Counted from the stretch's first letter, positions 18,433 to 27,554 are shown. The stretch is 64,000 bases of DNA from an uncultured Muribaculum sp. (GCA_910578785.1 CAJTSJ010000001.1:150612-214611), one strand, 5' to 3'. The notes: generated from the sequence alone by a model not told the origin. Made by a program: numbers and translations.

Positions 18433-18792
18433 TTAATCCAAATCTGGAATCTCGGTTATGTTGGCGTCGCTCCACAATTCTTCAAGATTGTAGTATTCAC
18501 GCACCTCGGGGAGGAATATATGGACAAATATATCGCCATAATCAATGACTATCCATTGAGAATTCTGATAACCGTCATAGTTATAAGGTTTTATGCCGCT
18601 ATGCTCCTGCACATATTCCCGTACACAGTCGGCAATGGCCGCCACCTGCATGGTCGACGAACCCTGGCAAATAACAAAGCCTGAAGCCGCTGCACCTTCT
18701 ATATCGTTCAGGCCCACAACTGTAATCTGCTTTCCCTTACGTTCTTGAATTCCCTCGATTATCAGTTTTAAAATATCAGTTTTTTCGCTCAT
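18433..18792 (-). CDS. rsfS: Ribosomal silencing factor RsfS
   Basis: A 119-residue member of the RsfS/Iojap family, which binds L14 and blocks subunit joining when nutrients are short. It shows the typical VCQGSS-like segment (VICQGSSTMQVAAIAD) and the conserved tail WIVIDYGDIFVHIFLPEVREYYNLEELW. The start MSEKTDILK at 18792 is chosen over an ATG 11 codons upstream that lies close to the -7 box. ftsH follows in the same direction. Confidence 0.95.
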   Translation of the reverse strand: MSEKTDILKLIIEGIQERKGKQITVVGLNDIEGAAASGFVICQGSSTMQVAAIADCVREYVQEHSGIKPYNYDGYQNSQWIVIDYGDIFVHIFLPEVREYYNLEELWSDANITEIPDLD

Positions 18793-18822
18793 TATTAAGT
18801 TTAAATGTAGTCTAATAAAACA

Positions 18823-18830
18823 CAAAGATA
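18823..18830 (-). promoter_or_regulatory. -7 promoter box of rsfS-ftsH
   Basis: Leftward TATCTTTG, about 30 bases before the rsfS ATG. The -33 element is not clear. Confidence 0.5.
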
Positions 18831-18903
18831 ATGCAATTACTTTAAATATTTTTATTAATCAGTGTTAATAAAAATACAACAACCTGCAGGCCGTTAAAGT
18901 TGT

Positions 18904-20154
18904 CTACTCATATCGGATTGAGGTGGCCGGAGAAATTTTCGACACCAGCTGACCGGGAATAAGAAGCATGGCCCACGACAGCATAAACACTCCGACATTC
19001 AGCGCGAGTATATACCACCAGTTGATTTCCACCGGAACATAGCTCAGATAATAGGCCTCGGGCGACAATGGGATGAAGTGCAGATGCTTCTGAAGCAACA
19101 TGATGCCGAGCCCGACCACATTGCCGACAAGCATACCGGCCAACACCATCTTCTGAGCCAAGAATATGAATATCTTTCGTATACTTCCGTTTACGGCACC
19201 CAAAGCTTTAAGAATGCCGATCATGTTGATGCGTTCGAGGATTATTATGAACAGGCTCGAAATCAGAGTGAACCCGGACACAAGCCCCATCAGAACCAGA
19301 ATCACCACTACATTGGTATCAAGAAGCGAAAGCCAGTTAAAATACATCATTCCCGACGAATTTACCGTAGAAAGGCGGTAAACGCCATCAAGTCGACCGT
19401 CATACACGCCCTTCATCATGGCATTCTGAAGCGACAGAGCCGGGCGGTCAATGTCGGAAGTGTCGTGCAGATACAGCTCCACCTTATTGCACGCAAGACT
19501 GTCAAGCGAATTCAATCCCTGTGTCAAGGCAAGCGAACCGTAGGCATAAACCTTATCGTAGTCGCTAAAATGCGTATCATATATGGCCGCCACATCCAGC
19601 CGCCTTGCCCTCACCGAATTACCGGTAAAAAAGTAGGCAAAGACCCGGTCATCTACGTTAAGTCCGAGCGCATCGGCCGTATTGCGCGACACTACTATCC
19701 GGTTTTTAGACTCCTCTTCGGTATAGTCAGGCATACAGCCTTCCACGATATTATCGGCGATAAAGTCCCGGCTTCCGCCCTCACGGACTCCCCTGACAAC
19801 GATTCCTTCAAAATCATTATCAGTCTTAAGAATGCCCGGCTGATCCAACACCAGCGACTTGCCCCCGAACAATCCGGTCTCATCGACAAGATTGCATAGT
19901 TCAGGAGTAAACTCTATAAAGTTGAACTCATCCGTGGCGCCGTCAAGATGCCCGGGTATGATGCTGACGTGGGCATCAAACCCCATCACCTTGTTACGAA
20001 TCTCGTGCTTAAATCCAAGAACTATGCACAGCGATGCGGTCATCACCATCAGCGACAGTGCGATGCCGGCCACGGCAATGACAATGCTCGGAGAGAGCCC
20101 GCGCTCGTCGGTGCGCAGCCTCAGCCTCCTTGCTATCATAAGTTCATAGTTCAT
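18904..20154 (-). CDS. FtsX/LolC/E-type ABC transporter permease
   Basis: A 416-residue permease with the lipoprotein-release architecture. There is an N-terminal membrane helix (about 24-48), a large periplasmic MacB-like domain (50-260) and three C-terminal helices around residues 270-400 of the FtsX type (VILVLMGLVSGFTLISSLFIIILERI). It most likely helps move lipoproteins from the inner membrane toward the outer membrane. The ATPase partner is not in this window. Its start lies 12 bases after the aminotransferase stop, so the two are co-transcribed. The LolC/E role is inferred from architecture; other FtsX-type exporters look similar. Confidence 0.85.
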   Translation of the reverse strand: MNYELMIARRLRLRTDERGLSPSIVIAVAGIALSLMVMTASLCIVLGFKHEIRNKVMGFDAHVSIIPGHLDGATDEFNFIEFTPELCNLVDETGLFGGKSLVLDQPGILKTDNDFEGIVVRGVREGGSRDFIADNIVEGCMPDYTEEESKNRIVVSRNTADALGLNVDDRVFAYFFTGNSVRARRLDVAAIYDTHFSDYDKVYAYGSLALTQGLNSLDSLACNKVELYLHDTSDIDRPALSLQNAMMKGVYDGRLDGVYRLSTVNSSGMMYFNWLSLLDTNVVVILVLMGLVSGFTLISSLFIIILERINMIGILKALGAVNGSIRKIFIFLAQKMVLAGMLVGNVVGLGIMLLQKHLHFIPLSPEAYYLSYVPVEINWWYILALNVGVFMLSWAMLLIPGQLVSKISPATSIRYE

Positions 20155-20166
20155 CTCGTCTGGCTA

Positions 20167-21381
20167 TCAGCTTTCACACATAAGATTGATACGCCCCGGA
20201 TAAGCTTTCAATGCTTCGCGGAGCACACGCATAGCCTTTCCAAGTTCTTCCTTATTGAGCACATACGCCATACGCACTTCATTCCTGCCCATGCCGGGTG
20301 TGGTATAGAATCCTGACGCCGGAGCCATAAATACGGTCTGACCCTCGAATTCAAACTCTTCAAGACACCATTCGCAGAATTTGTCGGCATCGTCCACCGG
20401 GAGCTTTACTACCGTGTAGAACGCCCCCATAGGTATCGGCGAATAGCATCCTGGAATCTTGTTAAGCTCGTCTATCAGAAACTTTCTGCGCTCGACATAT
20501 TCATTATATGTAGCCAGCATATATTCGGCAGGAGCGTCAATAGAGGCTTCGGCCACTATCTGTCCCAGCAATGGAGGACTCAGGCGCGCCTGACAGAACT
20601 TCATTACATTTTTCTTCAGCTCGGCATGCTTCGTTATCAGTGCGCCGATTCGTATGCCGCATTCATTGTAGCGCTTCGACACGGAGTCGATGAGCACTAC
20701 CTGCTCCTCTATGCCCGGTAGATGAAATGCAGATATGTAGGGTGCCCCGGTATAGCAGAATTCACGGTAAACCTCGTCGGAAAACAGAAACAGGTCATAC
20801 TTCTTCACCAGGTCGCGAAGCTGGAGCATCTCCTTCATCGTATATAGATAACCTGTCGGATTGTTAGGATTGCAGATCAGTATGCCTTTCGTGCGTGGTG
20901 TTATCAGCTCCTCGAACTTCTCTACGGGAGGAAGTGCAAAGCCCTCGTCGATGCTCGACGGCACGGTCACGATCTTTGCACCGGCCGATATTGCAAATGC
21001 CATATAGTTGGCATACGCAGGCTCCGGAACGATGATTTCATCGCCCGGATCAAGACACGCCATGAACGAGAACAGAACGGCTTCCGATCCGCCGGTGGTC
21101 ACAATGATGTCGTCTACATCGACGTCGATATTATATTTCTTGTAATATTCCTTTAGCTTTTTGCGCAACGAGAGCAAACCGTCCGAAGGGCTGTATTCAA
21201 GCACCTTGCGGTCTATATGCTTCAATGCTTCAAGCCCCTCTTCCGGGGTGGGCACGTCGGGCTGACCGATATTCAGATGATAGACCTTAATTCCCTTGGC
21301 TTTAGCCTTGTTGGCCAGAGGCACAAGACGACGAATCGGGGATGCCGGCATTATTTCCCCGCGTTGAGATACATTTGGCAT
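20167..21381 (-). CDS. PLP-dependent aminotransferase, class I/II
   Basis: A 404-residue fold-type I aminotransferase of the aspartate aminotransferase superfamily. The PLP lysine is Lys236 in SVSKRY. NPNNPTGYLYT and the C-terminal MGRNEVRMAYVLN carry the usual phosphate- and carboxylate-binding residues. The substrate is not fixed by sequence; aspartate, aromatic or alanine amino donors are all possible. A promoter lies at 21451-21484, and a LolC/E-type permease follows in the same unit. Confidence 0.9.
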   Translation of the reverse strand: MPNVSQRGEIMPASPIRRLVPLANKAKAKGIKVYHLNIGQPDVPTPEEGLEALKHIDRKVLEYSPSDGLLSLRKKLKEYYKKYNIDVDVDDIIVTTGGSEAVLFSFMACLDPGDEIIVPEPAYANYMAFAISAGAKIVTVPSSIDEGFALPPVEKFEELITPRTKGILICNPNNPTGYLYTMKEMLQLRDLVKKYDLFLFSDEVYREFCYTGAPYISAFHLPGIEEQVVLIDSVSKRYNECGIRIGALITKHAELKKNVMKFCQARLSPPLLGQIVAEASIDAPAEYMLATYNEYVERRKFLIDELNKIPGCYSPIPMGAFYTVVKLPVDDADKFCEWCLEEFEFEGQTVFMAPASGFYTTPGMGRNEVRMAYVLNKEELGKAMRVLREALKAYPGRINLMCES

Positions 21382-21450
21382 ACTTTTTTATAATGATTAC
21401 TTTTCGTAATTCCTTTTTTGCAGTTAATGTCCTTATTTTGATTTGAAGTT

Positions 21451-21484
21451 GCAAATATACGGAAGTTCCGTCAATATTCATCAA
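21451..21484 (-). promoter_or_regulatory. Promoter of the aminotransferase-permease operon
   Basis: Leftward TTG (21482-21484), 22 bases, TATATTTGC (21451-21459). The leader is about 65 bases. Confidence 0.6.
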
Positions 21485-21602
21485 CATCTGTATCAATAAC
21501 TCTCCAGAATACCCGAATGTTCAATTACATTTATCTGTTATTTGTCTATGAATGCCGAACATCTTAGCATCGTGAAACATTATAATTATATAATGTATCA
21601 AT

Positions 21603-22004
21603 ATGAAGACCGGACTTATTCATTTTCGCGGATTATTTAGCATTTACCTTGGGATTGCCTCGTCAATAATGCTTTTCATAGGACTGTATCAGCTACTGAC
21701 CGACACTGGTTCACAGTCCGGACCGGTATGCGAGATATTGTTGATATTGGGAGCGCTGGCTATTTCCATAACCATATTCATTCCCAGCAGAAATCCATTC
21801 AGATCCGACCATTACGCCATCTGGTACACGATATACAACTTAATAATGTCTGTCTTTACAGTTTTTACCGGATTTCAGATTCTGACCGTGTTTATCGTGG
21901 ACACCACAGCAGTCAAAACAATCTCGACTGTGATGTGCATTTACAATATATTTTACCTGATTTTCCAACTCGGTGCTTCAAAGCACCTAAAAGCCAATGA
22001 TTAA
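21603..22004 (+). CDS. Hypothetical membrane protein, four helices
   Basis: A 133-residue protein with four predicted membrane helices (about 13-33, 42-60, 74-102 and 108-126); not recognised. An ungapped stretch starting FRSDHYAIWY lines up by eye with FDSERYLFYA of the larger membrane protein at 24386, including matching F, G and Q residues about 22-26 positions on. The two therefore look like paralogues, with this one equal to the N-terminal half. It overlaps the next gene by 8 bases. Codon use is AT-richer than in the surrounding housekeeping genes. Confidence 0.65.
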   Translation: MKTGLIHFRGLFSIYLGIASSIMLFIGLYQLLTDTGSQSGPVCEILLILGALAISITIFIPSRNPFRSDHYAIWYTIYNLIMSVFTVFTGFQILTVFIVDTTAVKTISTVMCIYNIFYLIFQLGASKHLKAND

Positions 22005-22293
22005 AACGATGAAAAGACCCGTATTCAAAATCGCCGGCTGGAAAAAATACGCAGCCTTTACCATTGCCGTAGCAATGCTGTTTGCCAATGTAGTCATGCC
22101 GTCGCGCTACTACATTGAGGTCAACTCTGTATGCATCCTTGCATTGATTGCGTTCTTCGCCCCTATGATTCCGCAGGCATTCCGTCAAGGATGCCGGCAA
22201 TATGCCTACACCCTCATCGCTCTCGTTTCGGTCATGGCCGTGCCCCTCATCGGCACTCTCCTGCTCTACCTCCACCATGCCAACATGCTATAA
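21997..22293 (+). CDS. Hypothetical small membrane protein, three helices
   Basis: A 98-residue protein with three hydrophobic segments (about 19-35, 43-58 and 67-92); not recognised. The ATG at 21997 overlaps the end of the preceding membrane-protein gene by 8 bases, suggesting translational coupling; an in-frame ATG at 22009 is an alternative. Because the two genes form a unit, they may encode partner subunits, which is inference. Confidence 0.6.
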   Translation: MIKTMKRPVFKIAGWKKYAAFTIAVAMLFANVVMPSRYYIEVNSVCILALIAFFAPMIPQAFRQGCRQYAYTLIALVSVMAVPLIGTLLLYLHHANML

Positions 22294-22317
22294 GGATTGT
22301 CGGACCATTGAGTTGGC

Positions 22318-22343
22318 AGATTATGAAACAGAGCATTTGGTTC
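22318..22343 (+). repeat. 26-bp direct repeat, copy 1
   Basis: Identical to 24381-24406, 2063 bases away. The repeat covers five bases upstream plus the first seven codons (MKQSIWF) of the membrane-protein gene at 24386. Confidence 0.9.
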
Positions 22344-22370
22344 AATTTACGCTTGATTCTTATTGGCTAA
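22323..22370 (+). pseudogene. Remnant of a gene start (MKQSIWF...), paralogous to the 24386 gene
   Basis: ATG plus the next six codons match the start of the intact membrane-protein gene at 24386, but the frame diverges and stops after 15 residues. It looks like the stump of a gene cut by duplication or insertion. It follows the small membrane-protein pair by 29 bases. Confidence 0.55.
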
Positions 22371-22458
22371 GTCACAAAACGGTTACGAAATATCCAAATT
22401 TTCGGAGCCTCCGGGGCCTCTGAGGGCGAATATGCGTTATGGGACTGATTTTAAGAAG

Positions 22459-23274
22459 CTATTCCAACAGTTGTCTATCGCTATCGCCACTTTCGAGCAC
22501 GCTCATCTGATGAATAGCGATTAGATTGAGCTTTATCAGACGTTCCTGTTGCGGCATCCCCTGTTCGATAAACACGGCGCTGAGATTCTCCATATTGGAA
22601 AGGCAGATAAGTTCATTTATCGAGGCGTAATCGCGGATATTGCCTTTGAGGTCAGGATTGGCATCGCGCCATTGTTTTGCCGTCATCCCGAACATAGCAA
22701 CATTCAGCACATCGGCTTCATTGGCGTAAATGATACTTGCCTGGACCTTGGTAATCTCGGCAGGTATGAGATTATGCTTAATGGCATCGGCGTGGATTCG
22801 ATAGTTTATCTTGGACAGCTCACGCTTCGCGGACCAGCCGATTAGTTTCTGCTCCTCTTCTTTTAGGCGCTGAAACTCCTCAATCAGATATAATTTGAAA
22901 GGGACGCTGATAGCAGAGCCGAATTCAAAAGCTATGTCCTTGTGGGCATACGTGCCACCATATCGGCCTTTCTTTACAATTATTCCTATCGCATTAGTCT
23001 TTTCTACCCACTCGGATGCACTCAATACAAACGATGGTAATCCTGCACTCATTCTAAAGTGGTCAAATTCGACCACTTTGAAATTTTGATTATGTATGAT
23101 TTCCCATGTCCCAAGGAACTCAATTGTATATCGTGTCCTTATCCAGTTTTTTATCACATCGGCGGCTCTGCCGTCTCCGTCCTTTGCCGATGCCATGTCA
23201 GTGAGGGAGATATAATCCTGTCCCTCGACCCTAAGAACTGTTATGTCGGTATTTTGAACAATAATTTTAGCCAT
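22459..23274 (-). CDS. KilA-N domain protein
   Basis: A 271-residue protein with an N-terminal KilA-N-type region (residues ~1-110). It starts MAKIIVQNTDITVLRVEGQ and carries YISLTDMA, the WIRTRYTIEFLGTWE segment, and LSASEWVEKTNAIGI. The C-terminal ~150 residues are helical and charged (EEFQRLKEEEQKLIGWSAKREL), as in Bacteroidales relatives. KilA-N domains bind DNA and are common on phages and islands, but no phage genes occur here. It has a full promoter at 23376-23407. It lies between two copies of a 26-bp direct repeat, so it may have arrived with that segment. Confidence 0.82.
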   Translation of the reverse strand: MAKIIVQNTDITVLRVEGQDYISLTDMASAKDGDGRAADVIKNWIRTRYTIEFLGTWEIIHNQNFKVVEFDHFRMSAGLPSFVLSASEWVEKTNAIGIIVKKGRYGGTYAHKDIAFEFGSAISVPFKLYLIEEFQRLKEEEQKLIGWSAKRELSKINYRIHADAIKHNLIPAEITKVQASIIYANEADVLNVAMFGMTAKQWRDANPDLKGNIRDYASINELICLSNMENLSAVFIEQGMPQQERLIKLNLIAIHQMSVLESGDSDRQLLE

Positions 23275-23583
23275 AAACGGAATTTGATGTTTTAAGAATG
23301 AATAAACAGCACGACCTTTACAGTGTTGAATCCCGGTAGCCCCTGTATATCAAACTATCGGGCTTTGTTTTCATTGCAAAGTTAATTATTTTCATTAGAT
23401 TGGGCAACATTGAGAAAAAGGATACCGGATGTCCCTCCCGATGCCCGGCTACTCTAATCCATCACAACAGCAACAAAACTTTTAATGCGGAAATTTATTT
23501 TGAGTAAAAAAAATTATGGAACGTAGAACAAAAAAACACTTGCTAACGTTTATAAAACATATTTAAACAAATAATGATAAAAC
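23275..23583. other. Spacer between KilA-N gene and divergent lipoprotein gene
   Basis: It contains the KilA-N promoter (23376-23407) and an AT-rich stretch before the lipoprotein gene, in which I find no canonical TAnnTTTG box. Nothing else is supported. Confidence 0.55.
23376..23407 (-). promoter_or_regulatory. Promoter of the KilA-N gene
   Basis: Leftward TTG (23405-23407), 20 bases, TAACTTTGC (23376-23384). It predicts a leader of about 95 bases. Confidence 0.7.
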
Positions 23584-24315
23584 ATGAACAATAAAATCTA
23601 CTCCCAATTCCTTATTTCCAGTTTCATTACGTTACTGTTTGTTGCCTCTTCATGCTCTTCTGAAGAGGCATTGGACAAAAGTCCAAAATCAGTGGCATCA
23701 TCAACCATGTATGAATCCTACAGAGAACTAATTAGACAATCATTCATGGACACATACAAGCCTTTATCGAAAGCAGACCACAAAGAGATTAACAATAAGA
23801 GAGTCGGAGATTTTTTAGTAGAAATTATTACGGAATATAGTAATGAACAACTGGATTCATTGCTATACTCACCATCTGGCTCAAGATTAACGGGTGAATC
23901 GATGGACTACATTGAGTACATCGGTGAGATTGCCCAAAGAACATCCATAGAAGAGGCAGAAGATTATGATGCTTTTTTTGATTCATATTATAGCAATCCT
24001 TTTAGTGCGAAGACAAATTTAAACAATTTTATTACTGGCAAACCAGAATCAATTCAAAGTATGTATATTGCGACAATTGCATATTTAGACGAAGTTGCTC
24101 TGCCTATGATTGAAAGTACGGAAATTAAATTCTCTTATTGTGAAGAGAAAATGGTACAAGAGCTGTTCTTATCATATGACCCTGTCGGACTCGCATTACA
24201 AGTGCTTGAAGCACTATCTGACGATGTTCTTATAGAAGCAGCCGGAATTGTTTACGACTTGGACTCTCTTAAGAGAGCTGTTGACAATTATTTACGATGC
24301 AAAGGGAGACATTAA
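23584..24315 (+). CDS. Hypothetical lipoprotein
   Basis: A 243-residue protein with a type II signal peptide; the lipobox VASSC puts the lipidated Cys at residue 24, followed by SSEE. The mature part is acidic and mostly helical, with no motif that I know. AT-rich codon use sets it apart from the housekeeping genes. It lies between the KilA-N gene and a polytopic membrane protein read in the same direction, within the segment bounded by the 26-bp repeats. Its function is unknown. Confidence 0.7.
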   Translation: MNNKIYSQFLISSFITLLFVASSCSSEEALDKSPKSVASSTMYESYRELIRQSFMDTYKPLSKADHKEINNKRVGDFLVEIITEYSNEQLDSLLYSPSGSRLTGESMDYIEYIGEIAQRTSIEEAEDYDAFFDSYYSNPFSAKTNLNNFITGKPESIQSMYIATIAYLDEVALPMIESTEIKFSYCEEKMVQELFLSYDPVGLALQVLEALSDDVLIEAAGIVYDLDSLKRAVDNYLRCKGRH

Positions 24316-24380
24316 TAACACTAAAACAACGAGTAATAGCATTCAAGTCATATTACAGGAGATTAAATTTGTATCTGCGT

Positions 24381-24406
24381 AGATTATGAAACAGAGCATT
24401 TGGTTC
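24381..24406 (+). repeat. 26-bp direct repeat, copy 2
   Basis: Identical to 22318-22343. This copy is the functional one, spanning the start codon of the gene at 24386. Confidence 0.9.
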
Positions 24407-25219
24407 TATACCGGCATTATAATCATTTCCGTAGCCGTCCTAACTTCAGCTTTACTTGGATATGTATCAATTTTATATTTGTCCGGGAAAGACCTGCAAT
24501 GGGCAACAATAACGTTGCTTGTGCTATCTTCCATACTGTTCACCGGCACTGTTTTTATACTAAAACATACTACATTCGATTCTGAACGATACTTGTTTTA
24601 TGCACATGTAGTGTGCTTTGCAATCTTTGGAATCAGCATATTTATAGGTATTCAGATGATAATGGGCTTTATGGAAACCAACAGCGCAAAAATTGCGACA
24701 GTCGTCGCACTGCTATGCGACATACCTTTGTTTATTGGAGCCTTATCTTTATATCGCCACATAACAAACGAGCTATCTGCTCTATCAATAACTCCGTACT
24801 ATCTGTCATCCTTCAATATATTCATATTGATTACGACAATATTATGCTCTCTTCAGATTGTCGATATGTACAGTCCGTTTCTTAAGGGCGAAGCTGATCT
24901 TCCTTCATTCATAGGTTCCATGACCGTTGCAGAAGTGATTCTACTGATTACCCCAATTGCACGAATTTACCTCAATGACAAGAACGAACATGTCGATTAT
25001 AATGCCCGCGTTCAGTCTTACGGCATAAAGAATATCTTATTGTATTGGGGACTGATTCAATGTTTGGTATGCGCAGTTGTTTATTTTCAATCAACATATG
25101 ACTTCCTTCCGGACAAAATCTGGAGACCTCTCGCTGTAGTGTTTGCAATATATATCTTGACATTTTCAGCATTGTTATTTTCGAGAAAGATGGTGGTCAA
25201 GTTTGACAAATCCTTATAA
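24386..25219 (+). CDS. Hypothetical polytopic membrane protein, eight helices
   Basis: A 277-residue protein with about eight hydrophobic helices and little soluble sequence; not recognised. Its N-terminal half resembles the four-helix protein at 21603. Its first seven codons are repeated at 22323 in a stump. AT-rich codon use continues from the preceding lipoprotein gene. A hairpin just after the stop (25227-25260) would end transcription from both sides. Confidence 0.65.
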   Translation: MKQSIWFYTGIIIISVAVLTSALLGYVSILYLSGKDLQWATITLLVLSSILFTGTVFILKHTTFDSERYLFYAHVVCFAIFGISIFIGIQMIMGFMETNSAKIATVVALLCDIPLFIGALSLYRHITNELSALSITPYYLSSFNIFILITTILCSLQIVDMYSPFLKGEADLPSFIGSMTVAEVILLITPIARIYLNDKNEHVDYNARVQSYGIKNILLYWGLIQCLVCAVVYFQSTYDFLPDKIWRPLAVVFAIYILTFSALLFSRKMVVKFDKSL

Positions 25220-25221
25220 GA

Positions 25222-25265
25222 AAAACAGGATGAAGGTTCGCATGGCGATGCCCTCATCCTATTCT
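25222..25265. terminator. Bidirectional terminator between convergent genes
   Basis: AGGATGA (25227-25233) pairs with TCATCCT (25254-25260), with extra pairing inside. A-rich sequence lies on the left and T-rich on the right, so it fits both the membrane-protein gene and the S9 peptidase gene. Confidence 0.6.
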
Positions 25266-25284
25266 TATTCTGTAACGGTAACGA

Positions 25285-27399
25285 TTATTTTTCAGTCTTC
25301 TCTACTGGCGCGTTTTTCAGCCAACAGTCGAGCCAGCGGAAGAAGACGCGCTGCCACAGAACGGCATTCTGCGGTTTGAGAATCCAGTGGTTCTCGTCGG
25401 GGAAGACGAGCATTTCGGCAGGCACTCCGCGCAGACGTGCGGCATTGAACGCCGACATGCCCTGCGAAGCGAGGATGCGGAAGTCGAATTCGCCGTGGGT
25501 AATGAGAATCGGAGTGTCCCACTTGTCGACAAAGCGGTGCGGCGAATTGGCGAATGAACGTTGTGCCACAGGATTTGACTTGTCCCAGAACGGACCGCCA
25601 AGGTCCCAGTTGGCAAACCACATTTCTTCAGTTTCGAGATATTGGGCCTCGGTGTTGAAGATGCCGGCATGCGCTATCAGACAAGCGAAACGCTTGTCAT
25701 GGTTGCCGGCGAGCCAATATACCGAGAAGCCTCCGTAGCTTGCACCGACAGCACCGATACGCTTTTCATCGATGTATGGCTTAACCTTCATGTAGTCTAC
25801 AGCGCTGAGGTAGTCCTTCATGTTCTGGCCTCCGTAGTCGCCCGAAATCTGGGCGTTCCATTCGGTGCCGAATCCCGGCAGACCGCGACGGTTGGGAGCA
25901 ATGATGACGTAGCCTTCCGATGCCATCAAGGCAAAGTTCCAGCGGTAGCTCCAGAACTGGCTGACAGCCTGCTGCGGGCCTCCTTGGCAATACAGTATGG
26001 CGGGATATTTTTTAGTCTCGTCGAAGTTGGGCGGAAGAATCACCCATGTGAGCATCTCCTTGCCGTCGGTGGTGGGCACCATCACCTTTTCTACGCGCGG
26101 CATGGTCACCTGGTCAAGAAGGTCCTTGTTGACAAAGCTGAGCTGAGCCACCTCGCCGTTCTTGACGGAATAAATCTCGTTGGGCGCAATCATCGAATGA
26201 TGCATTGTTATAAGGGTCTCCTCGTCGACCGGAGCGAGAGCGGCATAGTCGACAGTGCCGTCGGCCACTGTCTTGACCTCCTTGGTGGCGACGTCGATGC
26301 TGAACACCGGGGTCACTCCATGATATGGGGCCAGAAAATATATCGAACGTCCCGAAGGATTCCAGGCGATAGCGTCGGCCGTATAGTCCCAGTCGGTTGT
26401 GAGGTCGGTCTTTGCACCGGTGGCCATGTCCATGACGAAAATACGGTTTTTGTCGCTCTCATAGCCGTCATGCTCCATGCTGAGCCATGCCACGTACTTG
26501 CCGTCGGGCGAGAAGGCCGGATTGGTGTCGTAGCCCATCATGCCTTCGGTAAGGTTGCGGGTGGTCTTGTCGGCGAGGTTGTAGAGGTAAAGGTCGGAGT
26601 TGGTGGAAAGCGCGTATTCCATGCCGTTCTTCTTACGCGACACGTATATGAGCTGCGTACCGTCAGGCGACCATGCAAACGACTCCACGCCGCCAAACGG
26701 CTTCATGGGAGCCTCAAACGGCTCGTCCTGCATGATGTCGGACACGTTGGTCACGCTGTTGCCGTCAAATTCGCCAAGGAAGGGATGAGGAATCTCAGTC
26801 ACCCATTCATCCCAGTGCTTGTACATCAAGTCGTCGATTATGCGGCCTGAAGCCTTCGGCAGGTCTGGATAGATGTCCTGCGCAGTATGGCTGTACTTGA
26901 CATTGGCTATCAGCACTATATGTTTCTCGTCGGGCGAAATGAGAAATCCTCCCACGCCCTGCTCCACCGCGCTGACACACTTGCGGTCCGAGCCGTCGGC
27001 GTTCATCACCCACACCTGGTTCTTGTCGCCGTCGGGATACATGAACGCTATCTTCTGTCCGCCGTTGATCCATACGGCATTGTTCTCCGACTTAGGGGTC
27101 TTGGTAAGGCGAACGAGATCCGACCCGTCGATGTTCATCACATAGAGGTCGCGGTTGGATGCATTCTCTTCAATACTTTCGTAAGACACTCCGAAGAGCA
27201 CCTTTGTCTTGTCGGGCGACACCACCGGCTCGGTGATTCGTCCGAGGGCCTCAAGGGCTTCGACCGTAAACTTGCCGTCGGTGATTGTCAGCTCCGGCTT
27301 GTCGATAATCTTATCATTAGTCTGCTCTCCTTGATTACAGGAGGTAGCCGCAACAAGTAATGCCGCCGACATAACGATTGGTTTATAAAATTTGTACAT
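25285..27399 (-). CDS. S9 family prolyl oligopeptidase-type lipoprotein peptidase
   Basis: A peptidase of about 704 residues, with a WD40/PD40-like beta-propeller N-terminal part (repeated SPDG/SPDEKH segments) and a C-terminal alpha/beta hydrolase domain. The triad is visible: Ser554 in GASYGGF, Asp in HGEFDFRI and His in DENHWI. A lipobox (VAATSC, Cys21) indicates membrane attachment facing the periplasm or outside. It likely trims oligopeptides, as do the dipeptidyl and tripeptidyl peptidases of the family. The start MYKFYKP at 27399 gives the correct lipoprotein signal; an ATG ten codons upstream is less likely. The -7 box is at 27426-27434. Confidence 0.92.
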   Translation of the reverse strand: MYKFYKPIVMSAALLVAATSCNQGEQTNDKIIDKPELTITDGKFTVEALEALGRITEPVVSPDKTKVLFGVSYESIEENASNRDLYVMNIDGSDLVRLTKTPKSENNAVWINGGQKIAFMYPDGDKNQVWVMNADGSDRKCVSAVEQGVGGFLISPDEKHIVLIANVKYSHTAQDIYPDLPKASGRIIDDLMYKHWDEWVTEIPHPFLGEFDGNSVTNVSDIMQDEPFEAPMKPFGGVESFAWSPDGTQLIYVSRKKNGMEYALSTNSDLYLYNLADKTTRNLTEGMMGYDTNPAFSPDGKYVAWLSMEHDGYESDKNRIFVMDMATGAKTDLTTDWDYTADAIAWNPSGRSIYFLAPYHGVTPVFSIDVATKEVKTVADGTVDYAALAPVDEETLITMHHSMIAPNEIYSVKNGEVAQLSFVNKDLLDQVTMPRVEKVMVPTTDGKEMLTWVILPPNFDETKKYPAILYCQGGPQQAVSQFWSYRWNFALMASEGYVIIAPNRRGLPGFGTEWNAQISGDYGGQNMKDYLSAVDYMKVKPYIDEKRIGAVGASYGGFSVYWLAGNHDKRFACLIAHAGIFNTEAQYLETEEMWFANWDLGGPFWDKSNPVAQRSFANSPHRFVDKWDTPILITHGEFDFRILASQGMSAFNAARLRGVPAEMLVFPDENHWILKPQNAVLWQRVFFRWLDCWLKNAPVEKTEK

Positions 27400-27425
27400 G
27401 ATAAATAATGAAATTTTGCTTTTTC

Positions 27426-27434
27426 GCAAAGATA
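27426..27434 (-). promoter_or_regulatory. -7 promoter box of the S9 peptidase gene
   Basis: Leftward TATCTTTGC, about 22 bases of leader. It overlaps the longer alternative start, which supports translation from 27399. Confidence 0.6.
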
Positions 27435-27554
27435 CGAATTTTTCTCTACAGGCGATGCCCCATTTCGCCCTATTCTGACGGATATAAGCACCGATGTTGA
27501 TATATTGTTGTTAATTATAACGTTTCTTATGCTTCCGCTTTTAGCGGGATTACT

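Noticed and set aside
16548..18548. 666-codon open frame opposite ftsH
   Set aside because: It lies antisense to a well-identified gene and shows no recognisable domain; it is a by-product of codon use.
22459..23274. Prophage signal from the KilA-N gene
   Set aside because: No integrase, capsid, terminase, lysis or attachment sites surround it; KilA-N alone does not show a prophage.
25642..26850. 402-codon open frame opposite the S9 peptidase gene
   Set aside because: It is antisense to a clear peptidase with intact catalytic motifs; composition is that of a shadow frame.
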